Shown here one piece after another: positions 38,801 through 50,800 of a stretch of 64,000 bases of DNA (positions are counted from its first letter, which is position 1; the number at the start of each line of letters is the position of its first letter). A program made the position numbers and the translations under genes. Below the pieces are notes generated by a model. It worked only from the letters and a program-made list of their open reading frames with translations, made no database searches and was not told where the DNA came from. This stretch comes from Dioscorea cayenensis subsp. rotundata (Eukaryota > Streptophyta > Magnoliopsida > Dioscoreales > Dioscoreaceae), in the NCBI RefSeq assembly GCF_009730915.1, contig NC_052486.1, forward strand, positions 22,163,589 through 22,227,588, given 5' to 3'.

Positions 38801-41800
38801 ACACGAGGGGATAAGTGAAACAACTCGGTATTAGGTAGTAGACGACGTAGAGGAACCTCTCCCCCTAAGGGTGCAGAAGGCATACAATTAATAAGATAGA
38901 CTGCAGTTAAGATAGCATCAGACCACAAATATAGAGGAACATTACGCTCTACTAAGAGAGTGCGTGCAACATCCAAGATGTGACGATGCTTTCTTTCAGC
39001 AACTCCATTTTGTTGAGAGGTGTGTGGACATGTGGTTTGATGAATAATCCCAAAGGATGCACACAGAATTTACAGCAGAAGAGACATTCTAAAGTATTAT
39101 CGGTGCGAAGACATTTGAGAACAGTGGAAAATTGATTTTTTATTTCCAAAATGAATTTTTGAAGGACATCAACAATAGACCGACGGTCTTTTAACAAATA
39201 TACCCAAGACACTCGGGAAAAATCATCAACAAACACAACATAGTAACGATGACCAGAAATAGACGCGACCTTAGAAGGTCCCCAAACATCACAATGAACT
39301 AAATCAAATAACGACCGACTAGAAACTAGAGTAGAACGCTTAAAGGTAGCACGATGATGTTTACCCAACTGACACGACTCACATTGAAACGACTCGACCC
39401 GAATCCAAGGCAAAGTTTGCCGAAGGCGACTAAGAGAAGGGTGACCCAATCTACAGCGCCATATGAGTGATGACTTGGAGTCAGAAACAGATGCTGCTAA
39501 ACCACGAGGAATATCATCACGCACCAACGTATACACGTCGTCACCACGATTACGCCCCAAATCAATCCTCTTCCCTGTCTGCAGATCCTGAAAAATACAG
39601 TGAAAAGTGAAAAATGTTACACTACAATTCAAATGTTTGGCGATCGCAGAAACGGATAGCAAGTTGACAGGAAATTCAGGTACGTAAAGAACATCATTTA
39701 GTCTAAGTTGAGAGGAAGCCTGCACAACTCCCTCTCCGGACACTAAGCACAATCGTCCATCGGCAATTGCCACAGAACGAAAAATAGACGGAGAAAGATT
39801 TTGTACCTGTTATGTGAGAAGAGGTCCCAGAGTCAATAATCCAGGAACTGTCCCTGGAAGGAAGAAAGGCATTACCTGAGTAAACAGAAGAAGAGACTGT
39901 GGTGTGAGATGCTGTGCCCTGTAGCTGGTGGAACCATGCAAAGTCATCTTGAGAGATAGTGACAAACTGTTCAGCACTAGAAGTGGGTGACGGATCGACC
40001 ACCTCGGTACTAGCATTGGCCACTGCCGGGCGACCATGCTTATCCCAACAGCGATCCTCAGTGTGGCCTGGCCATCGACAGAAGGTACACATAAACCTAT
40101 TCCGAGAATCACCACGGCCAGCTCCTCGGCCACCACGAGAGGAGCCTTTACCACCACGCCCACGAGAAGCTAGCAAAGTGGACTGATCAGAGGACACAAC
40201 AGACGATGGAGATGTGGATGTAGAAGACAGGCGAAGCACGAGAACATAAACAACAGCAAGATCAGGCATTCGCTCAGAACTCAGAATAGAGCCCTTCACT
40301 TTGTTTTGCATCTCAAGAGGGAGCCCGGAAAGATATGTGATGACTGCAACTTCATTCCGGTAACGACGAAGGGTGGCTAGATCAAGAACTAATGGCTGGT
40401 AAATATCTAACTCATCCAACAGGTTACGGATGTGAGTGAAGAATTGAGGGGCGGTACGATCTCCTTGACGGGCTGTAAACAGTTGCTCATACAACTCAAA
40501 AACACGAGAGATATTATTTTCATTTCCATATGTCAATCTGTACATCTCCCAAATTGCCTTTGTAGTAGTCACCATCACCACACTTCGGGCAATATCCGAC
40601 TCCATACTACCGGTCAACCATGAGCGCATTGTAGCATCCTCAGCAAGCCATCAGCATACTTGGCATCCTTCGAGTCCGGCGGATCTGCCGTGAGGTACGA
40701 TGATTTCTTATGAGCCATAAGGAACCGCTCAAAACTCTTTGCCCAAAAAACATAGTTCCTCCCATCCAACTTTTGCGAGGTACAATGGAGATTCTTAACT
40801 AAAGAATCATGAGACGAAGACATGACGACGACAAGACAAATCCTTCAGCAACAAGACAAAGACATCACTGGTGAGGGCTGAGGAACATCACCAGGCGCTT
40901 ATAGACCAACGAGAACGGCAAGTGATGAACGGCTGCTGGCGGTAGAGGTGGCTGCGGTGGGTGGAAGGCTAGGATTTGGAGTGGCGGTGGTGGCGGCTAG
41001 GGTTTTGGGTGGCGGCTAGGGTTTAACCCAGAGCTCTGGTACCATGTGAAGATAGGAGAAATAGTTTGTATATCTCATTAGTAAAGGAGTACAAGGATAT
41101 ATGTAGAGAAATATTAGGGTTTTGTGGTGTGGGCCCAATATGGCCCATTAACCAAATATAAACTATAACATAATTCTAACAGTTTTGATGTCGAGTTGAT
41201 GTATACATCATCCTCTTTGAACTGAAATGGCGAAGAAAACCCGGATTATCTCCATTCAGGTTTCCAAAAAAAACACCTCTTTGAAATTAGTGCCTTCCAC
41301 TCAAGAGTACCCCTTTGCAACTATATGTGCTTTCTTCATTAGCAGAGAACCATCAAGTCTGAATTTAGATTTGAAGATCCACTTCAATCCAATCGCTTGA
41401 TTACCTTCACGCAAGTTGGTCAACTCGGCTATTTAACATCATCAGATCTGAGGCTGTTAGAGCGAACGAGCATGTGTTAAATACATCATATATATTTCTA
41501 TACCTTGTTGGCCCGTTTCCTTTATTGTTTAAATCCGATTGTTCATCAACGAGAGATGGATCATGGGATTGGTGAATATTTCCTATCTGTTCATCTTAAG
41601 AGATCAACGGTTTTGCAATGTCCACTTATTCAGCACACTTTTTCCAATCCCACCATTTATCTTCAAAGAATCAGACATCTCTGCTGATCTGGACTTTATT
41701 GGTTTCCAGATCTAGAATCTTTTACGCCTTTGATGATTCACTGTAGCCAATAAAAAAGGTAGGATGTGACTTGGCATCAAATTTTCGCGTTGACTGAGGA

Positions 41801-44800
41801 TCCACAAACGCATGACTTCAACACCCGAAGACTCTGAAATAGTCAATAGTTGGTTTAGAGCCGAAGAGAGCTTCATATGGAGTCATTTGATTTAGCGCAC
41901 TAGTTGGCGACGGTCCGAACGTGCATAGCCATCACCACCGCTTCTGCCCAGAGATTGATTGGTAGCTTCATTTCCATAAGCATGGTTCTCGCCATCTCGG
42001 TTACGATTCGATTTTTCTGTTCGGCCACCCCATTTTGTTGGGGTGTTTGAGGTGCATTGAGTTGATGTTTCTGTCACGTCCCAGCCCCACAGCTGGGCCC
42101 GCAGACAGATCGGCCGCATCCAATGGGATTGGGCCCCACTGGATGCAAGGCCTCAGATTTGACCTGATCAGAGTCAACCCTAACAAGAAGAATATGAACA
42201 GTAACACAGAACCACAAATAAGATAACAGAAACCGAAATAATACAAGTACGGACTTTGCAGCCTTACAGAATATTGAGCCAACCAAACAGTTTGCGAATC
42301 ACAAATACAGTCAGAATACAAGTCTTACTCACACATAAAAGTACACTACAAAGATATTGTCAAAAGCAGGAAATACGACTCCCAGACACACTCCGATCCT
42401 AGACTTGATCTTCTCTTGCGAGAATAGAATTCACAGAGTGCATGAGCCACAAGGGCCCAGTAGGATCGTAGAAACAATAGATAAAGCAAATATTGCAGAA
42501 TAATTAATCATAATTCACACAGAAATGTAGGAAATGCACAGAATACAGAAATAATCAGAAATACGAAAACACGTAGAAAACAGTCATGTACATCTCCCTG
42601 GCTAATAACTGAAATCAACAGCACGAGGCTGGATCATCGACTGTGAAGTCGGAATAGAACAGAACAGAATATCAACAGCCGTAGCCGAATCTTCGACCGC
42701 AGTCGAGGGGTAGCGCTACTACAGAAAACATGTGCACATGGCTAGGACTTACTCCTCCTAGCTGGGCGAGCCAGGAATGGGGATGTACTAAAACCGCAGA
42801 AATATGAAATACGGGCAGAGGAAATACCGAATAAATAATGCAAATAAATAAATAAAATAAATAACAAGTGAATAAATAAATAAATAAGTAAATAAATCAA
42901 CTTTATAAATAATTCAATAATTAAATAAATAACAACCGCCAGAAATACGGAAATATACGGGTGCGAGAGTCTACCTGGCTCCGAGCTACAAAGTCGGGTT
43001 TACCAAGTCCCGCGAACTAAGGCTCGCTACAATAATCTAACTTAACAAAATAAACTACACTCAGAAATAAATTTTTTTTGGGCCGGGCCTAATCTACAAC
43101 TAAACCCCAGAGGAGGAATTAACAATCAAAACATGATAATTCATGCACAGTCATATACCTATTTATATAAATGATAAATTGATATGCAAGGTTCAAAGAT
43201 AGCAATTAAAATTTCAAAATATCATTAAATATAACTATATATATATATATATATTTATATATATTCACATAAGTATAAGGTAAACATAAAAACATGAGAA
43301 GCATGCTTCTGGATGCCACTCAAGCTTACAGAACCTATGATTATATATATATTTAAATGATGATTCACACCATGGCCGGTTTCCCAATAATTATATATGT
43401 AAGCAAATAAAATTTTAGAAAGCATGCTTACATACATGTAAATACAAGTAAGGTCCAGACTAAAAACATGATTACATGATCAAGCTAAAATGATCAAAAT
43501 TATAACACATCCAAGTCGCCGGAAAACTCTTGTACAATTAAGTGTGTGTGTGTGTGTATACAAGTGCAATTAGATAATTTAACAAATAAAACATGTTCAG
43601 CAAGAAGACCATATCTACATACATGTATAAGTATAGACATATGCATATTGAAATATATACACATGAATATAAGGTGAACTAAATTAAAAACAAAACATGT
43701 TTACACGCTGCTATGCATGCTCACTAAATATAAATATGTGTATCTAAAAATATCTGTATATATATACACATATATCTAACCAATAAGATTTAGAGGCAAG
43801 CTTACAGGTTCATGTCTACAAACATTAACATAAACGTTAACATACAGATTTAATTTGCAAGATCCAAACATTCATAAAAACAAGAAGCTGAACCCCATGC
43901 CTCCTAGAATCAAACCAGCCCTCCCTAGTTCCTCAAACAAAGTTACAACCATCTAACCTTAAAGCGGAGAGACTGCAGACCCGCCAAGAAGTTGAAGCAA
44001 AACCACTAGCACACCAAAGCTTAGAGCCTCCAACAAGGAGAAGGAGGGAGCTTGAAGAAGAAGTAGAATCCCAGAAGGAGTTGCTCTCAAGAACTCTTCC
44101 ACTAACCCGACAAGACCAAGATTCACGGGCAACCTGACAGAAGGTTATTGGTAGGATGACAGAGATTCACGGGCCCCACGTCCTCAGAGAAAAAAAAATC
44201 GGGATGTTCCAGTCAAGCTTGGTCAAAGGATCAAGCTGGTGGACATTATAGTCTCACTCCAGTGGATTTGCAGAAGATGTTGAATTCTCTTGAGACAAAT
44301 TTCCCGCCTTGATCAGTACAGAGGTTCTTCACCTGCAAAGAAAGTTGCTTCTCAAGTAGAAGTTTGAAAGACTGGAAGCACTTCAATGCTTTTAACTTGC
44401 TTTGGATGAAGTAGACCTAACTATATTGTGAGCAGTCATTGGTTAATAGAAAAAAATAAACACTACCTCCAAGGAAGGGTGTTTGCATGGGACCAACTAG
44501 GTTACCATGGATGAGTTCCAATGGGACAGCTGCTCATATAGCTTGACCTTTGGGAAACACCTCTCTGGATTGCTTTCCAAGTGAACAGGTTTCACATAGG
44601 CGTAATATTGAAACACCTTCCCTTGACTGAAAATCGGTCACTCCTAACATCATCTTCAAATAGTGAAATTGCTGACTTCCTAATGGCTTGGTGAGGATGT
44701 TAGCCACCTGGCTGTTTGTATTACAGTATTCCAACACTATCACTCCTTAAGCTATCGAGTTCTTGATGAAGTGAAATCGGATTTCTATATGTTTCGTGCA

Positions 44801-47800
44801 ATCATGAGAACCCACAATGACGGCCGACATATTATCACACTGGATCACCATTGGAGCCTTCTGTTCAAGCTTGCAGTCGTCTAACATTTAGTGTAGTCAT
44901 ACAGCCTAATATGCTGTTGTAGTGGCCGCAACATATTCGGCCTCTGTTGTTGATAAGGCGATGATGTCTTGCTTCTTTAACTGCCATGAGATTACACCAG
45001 AACCCAGATTGAAAACCATTCCCGAAGTGCTTCTTCTATCCTCTACACAACCTTCCCAGTTGCTATGAGTGTAACTTGAGAGCTTGAAATCATCACTTCG
45101 AGTATACCATAAACCATGGCTCTTAGTTCCAACTAGCTACCTTAGTAGCCTCTTCCCGGCCCCATAATGATTTATAGAAGGTTTACTCATAAACCTTAAG
45201 AGAACACCAACAGCAAATACTATATCAGGTCTCGAGTGTGATAAATAGATTAACTTCCCAACCAGCATCCTATACTTTTGCCCATCTGCTTCTGCTGCTT
45301 GATCATCAGCAGTGGGCTTATTTTGATTCATAGGTGTTGTGACAACTTGGCAATTTAGCATGTTAAACTAAACTGACATGTCTTCCAAATATCTCTGCTG
45401 ACCAACAAACAGCCTTTCAGATGACTGTTCTACTTCCAATCCTAGAAAATAGTTTAACTGCTCCAGATCGGACATCTCAAAGACCTCTTTCATGCAAGCT
45501 ATAAACTCCTCAAACAGTGCCACGGAGGAACCAAGATAAACTATGTCATCGACATAGAGATTGTTGGAAATATAGTACCACATCGGTTGTGTGATAGAAG
45601 TGTAATGAGTTTATATATAGATATAGGGGTTTAGCCACTAAGTCTTGAGACTTATTGGTGTAAGACCCCTAAGCCCATATAGAGCCCATATAGGGCCCAC
45701 TAGTACCAAAATATAAAATCTAACATGGTATCAGAGCAATATAGTGGAGCCACCGATGTGGTACAAGTCCATGTGTGTATGACCTCCATGTGTGTAGGAC
45801 CTCAGAGACACAAATAGTGTACAAGTCCATGTAAACAGACCGCTGGTGTACAAGTTTGTGCAAGTTCGACCGAGTTGAACTTGAGGGAGGGTGTTGGAAA
45901 TATAGTACCGCATTGGTTGTGTGATAGAAGTGTAATGGGTTTATATATAGGTATAGGGGTTGAGCCACTAATTCTTGAGACTTTTTGGTGTAATACCCCA
46001 AGCCCATATAGAGCCCATATAGGGCCCACTAGTATCAAAATATAAAATCTTAACAGAGATAAACTAGTAAAACCTCCCCTTCTTCTGTGGTTTTCTTTAA
46101 AAGGTGTGAGCATTTGGATTTTGGACTTCTTTTAAAGCCCAATTTAATCAGATAAGTGTTGATCTTGCTAAACCATGCTCTGGGCGACTACTTCAACCCA
46201 TACAGTTCCTTGTTTAACTTGTAGACACAATGATTCACCAACCACATTGTGTCATCCCTAGAATTATCCTTAGAATAGACCATGAAGAGGTTGGACACCT
46301 TCTTCTCTTCAACAACGAAAGTATAACTCTTCTCTGCTGGCTTATCCTTAAACCAACAATTAGCTTTGACATGTCCATACCTCTTGCAGTGATAGCACTG
46401 CACTGAGCTTTTGTTGCCTCTGTTCTCTTGGTTTCCTAGGCTTCTATGTTCTGGACTTGCACCACAGCCTCTCCCTCGACCGCGCCCCCTTCCAGAGCCC
46501 CTAAAGCCTCCTTTGTTGCCTTGTCTATCCGTATCCCTAGAGCTGGAAGCTTCACCCTACATGTAGAAAGTTTTCTCAATTGGCTTTTCCAAGGTTTTGT
46601 TGATTCTTATCTCGTGAGCTTGGAGTGATCCACTTAGCTCATCGAGTGTTATCCTAGCGATATCCTTGGACTCCTCAATGACCACAACCACAAAATCCCA
46701 CTTAGATGAAAGACTGCAAATAACTTTTCCCACAACCTCATGTCCAAACAACTTCTAACCAATGGTTTTGATTTGGTTTACTATGGTTACAACCTTAGAT
46801 AGATACTCCTTCATAGACTCATTGTCTTACATTTGTAGTGTTTCAAAACTATGTCGTAACACCTGTCTCTTTACAGACACAACGCATGATGACTCTTAGA
46901 ACTCCGTCTTGATCATCTCCCAAGCCTCATGAGCCGTAGTTGCCTCAGCAATCGGGTCCAATATGGGTTCGTCCATCGCTTGTTGGATTAAGCACAAGGT
47001 TTTGGTATCTTTTTTCACTGCTTCTTTTCTTCCCGAGCCTCGTCTTCAACCTCCGGCAAGCCTGCCTCACCTAGCTCCCACAACTCATGAGAGCGGAAGA
47101 GGGTCTTCATCCTCAAACTCCATTTTGGAGTAGCTATCTCTAGTAAACATGAGCACAACCAGCTATGACAAATTCACAGCGTTGCCATTTGTCATCATGT
47201 TTTTAGCTGTGTCTAACTTAGCTCTGATACCAGTTCAACCAGAGGATGTCCAGTGAGAACATTCACTGAGTTTGGAGGTGGAGAAGAAGAGCTCAAAAAG
47301 AAGATGAAGAACAGTGTAATAGAGTTCAAAAGTCTTAACTTCATTCAAATTGAAAGCACTACTTAAAAGCAAAATACAACGTCAAGGACAAAAGCTTTAA
47401 ATGCATAAAGTAAACCTAGTTCGGTTAATTCTAAAAGCAAGTAATAAACAAAGGTAAAGATAGTAAGTTGACTCCCAATGGTTGGGTGCCTGCCTACCAA
47501 GATGATTCTAACAACTTCCATTCCTTTTGTTATCCTTAACCAATGCCTGCACATTGAGCTTCATGCCATGCTTTCTCATCTCCTCAAACTGTGCGCCAGC
47601 CTAACACCATGCAAGCATTAACTATCTGACTTTTCAGTCAACTTTAACAGAAACATCGTTGCAAATTTAAATCATAAAATTTGAAATGATTGTTGGGACT
47701 ATATATTAATTTTATTTAAAAAACCCAGCCTTATGTATATATATATATTGAAAAAAGGTGTCGCAAGTGTAAAATTTCATGTATCAACTTGACCTCTAAA

Positions 47801-50800
47801 TTGAAGCTTTTAATCATGGTTTATTTAATTAATTAATTATAACAATAATGACATGAAGAAAAAAAAAAATACTAACTTAAACTTTAATGGTTTTGAAGAT
47901 TGCAGGCAAAATCAACAAAATGATTAGAGAGCTGGATCTTCGAGAACTTGGTCAGCTAGAGCAAGATTTAGTCTTTGGTGACACTGGGGCAAAAGAAGTG
48001 ATTAGTTTTTTGAGGACAAAGCAGGTTACCTAAATGCTCATGATCTTACTTTATACTTATTGACTACTTATGGTTGATGCAAAAATCACTTTGTGCAGAA
48101 TTTAACTCCTGAAAGCAAACTAAGGCTATTAATGATTTATGCTTCTGTCTATCCTGAAAAGTTTGAAGGTGACAAAGGGGACAAGTTGATGCAGGTAATT
48201 ATCGAGTCCATATCTCTACCTGCATTTCTGAATAATTCATCTTCTTTAGTGTGGTATTTTTATTTCTATATTGCCTACTACCATTCATATTGCACCATTG
48301 TGTTATTAATGTTAAAATATTTTTCCATTGACAGGAAAATACAAAACCTTGAATACTCTATCCCATGCCAATATGACTAGTATTAACTACACAATTAGTT
48401 CATTTTAACATGTTAACTGAAGTGCACAATCTTGCATTCTTCTATCTCATAAATTAAAAGATTTGGTACAAAGCATCAGAGTTATTTAAATTGAGATATG
48501 AAGCTTACATTGTTATCTGATTATAATAGTATAACTCTTGGTTTGGTCTCATTGTCGATTGAAATATCTACAAACATCATTGATCAACTTTTATTTTTTG
48601 TCGTCCCTTTTTTTTTTTGGCATTATTAGATTAACTCTAGTGGAAATGTTTTTCATAATATTTGAAGTTGTAGGAAATATGGATGTTGATTATAGCATGC
48701 AATCAAATCAATTGAAACTGTAAAATGCAAGAAAACATCCATGCCTAGGATTAGGCATTGTACCCACTGCCCTAAGATTGAATTCGCCCCTCCGATGCAA
48801 GGTTCTAATGTGTCCTTCCTGTCATTAGGGTACAGCTAACCCAAGGGATGGATTTGAAATTTAGGGGAGGAGCAGATGATGGCTGCCATGGCTTTTTAGT
48901 GAAAGCAGGGAAGCAACGGAATAACACTGATGAATCAGAAAACCAGTATTGTTTGTAGATAATAAAAGCCAAAAATAAAATAGAAAAATTTAAACCACCA
49001 GCATTGTAGGGATCACCACCAGAAAACCTATATATGCATGTGAACTTTTTGTGCCATTTCTAATGTAGGACTATTCTCAAGAACAGAAGATTAACTAGCT
49101 TAGCCTCAGCTGTAAATAAAAGAACTAGATTTGGCCCATCTATAGTAATGACCTTGTACCGGCCTATTTCTAACAGAAATCTCTCTGGTCCATTATGTGT
49201 CTTTCAGAAAGTTTTCAGTCCCCATTGCATTCCTCAATATCTTTCTTTCTTTTATTTTTTATTTTTAACTTCTCTCTTCCCATTGAGTGTTGGAGATGTT
49301 TGCCGGTGTTGGCATGTGTTTTTGCATTTATGTGGTTCATCGGCACTGTCTTCGTGGGGGCTTGCTGCTTGAGTGAGTATACATGCCACCCTGCCCTGCC
49401 GAAGAGCAATCTTACCATATTTCAGTGTTCTAGATATGAATGTAAAACATCATTATTATTATTTTGGTGATTTGGGTTTGTGTAGTATAGTATTCCTTTT
49501 CTTTCAAGTCAAGTACGCTTTTCTCTTTTACTCAAACAGATGCATGTAAAACTTTGTCTGTTTCAGTTGGCAAGATTATCACGTGATGATATGAATGCTG
49601 TTAATAACGTGAGACACATGGGAGGGTCAGATGGTAAGAAGACATCAGGAGTTTTCTCTCTCAAATTTGATGCTCAGAAGGTAAAACTAAATCTTTTTAA
49701 AAGATGGTTATTATTCATTATGTTTTTTCTCTATGTTTTTTTTATGAAATTTCTGGTGTGTTTACTGTTTCTTAGAAGAAGCATGCTGCGAGGAAAGAAC
49801 GAAATGATGAAGAAGAAACATGGCAGCTATCACGATTTTACCCAATGATAGAGGTATCCATTGTTCCTGAGCCTCGAATTTTCTCAAATTTGATATTTGC
49901 TCAAAATCCAAAATTGGAATTTGTTCTATAATTTTAGCACATGTGCTTCGACTTTGATCTTAATCCTCCATAATGTGGTAGAGAATATGTCTGGGTTTAT
50001 AGTTGTAAATAATTAAAAAAATGTTCTCTGGCCTTAATTTTCCCTTTTCATATGAATTTGTTAGATAATTAAGTTTTGGCACTGCAAGTCATTTAGTTGG
50101 ACACAAGTAGAATAACTGTGTCAACTATTTCACACGGTCCGTTGAATGATTTAGTATTAAATTAACGAGGTTAAGACTTGGTGCAATAGGATGGATTGTT
50201 AACCTTACCTATCGTTCATGGACTCAAGTCAATGAACCTATAAAAAAGTTCCCTTGCATGAGTGGACAAGGTAGCACCAACTATCAGGAATCTTGTGTGT
50301 TGAGCTGACCAATATAATTTAGTTGATTGTATTAGCTGCAAATTGTAATACTATCTAAGTCATTTACAAGTATCTTTTGCAATTATAAACTCATAAGATA
50401 TGCCGTATATGGAATAGTATAAGTAATTGGCTTCCAATATGGGGAGGTGATTTGAATGTACTTGGTCTTTGGCTTAAGATATGCTGTATAAGAGACATTT
50501 TGGATGAGAATGCAAATTTTTCAGAGGGCATCCAACATTATATGTACTCTACGTATGTCTTAGAAAAAGGAAAACAATACCTAGTGAGGGCAAATTTGAA
50601 TGTATATGTGGTGTGTTTCTCTATGAATGAGATACAATCTGTTGAATGTATCTATTTTTATGTGATTCATGTTTCTTGTTTCTTCAACCTAAGAAAGCTA
50701 GCATGAGATGTTTTAAAATAAATGGTTACTGAAATATATAAGTTATAATATGCTTTCTGATAGTACACAATATTTTAGTGCTACTTTCCATCCACTGCTC

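Larger units (their letters stand above)
35111..44607 (-). mobile_element. Left copia remnant (antisense to SEC1), split by two later insertions
   Basis: Three pieces belong together: 35111-36628, 41182-42071 and 44251-44607. Read on the minus strand they carry a pre-integrase motif [12 protein letters not shown], integrase (TDQGGKF, then [12 protein letters not shown]), reverse transcriptase ([30 protein letters not shown]), and the RNase H end ([13 protein letters not shown]). A purine-rich tract follows, then a 3' LTR that starts TGTTGAGGAT at 35461 and appears to end ...TCTTATCA at 35111 (351 bp). Several stops and shifts show it is dead. Its gag, protease, 5' LTR and primer site are missing; it begins at the junction near 44608. 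Confidence 0.8.

Noticed and set aside
35489..47513. A separate host gene inside the SEC1 intron
   Set aside because: All protein-like segments are copia gag, protease, integrase, reverse transcriptase or RNase H, with stops and frameshifts.
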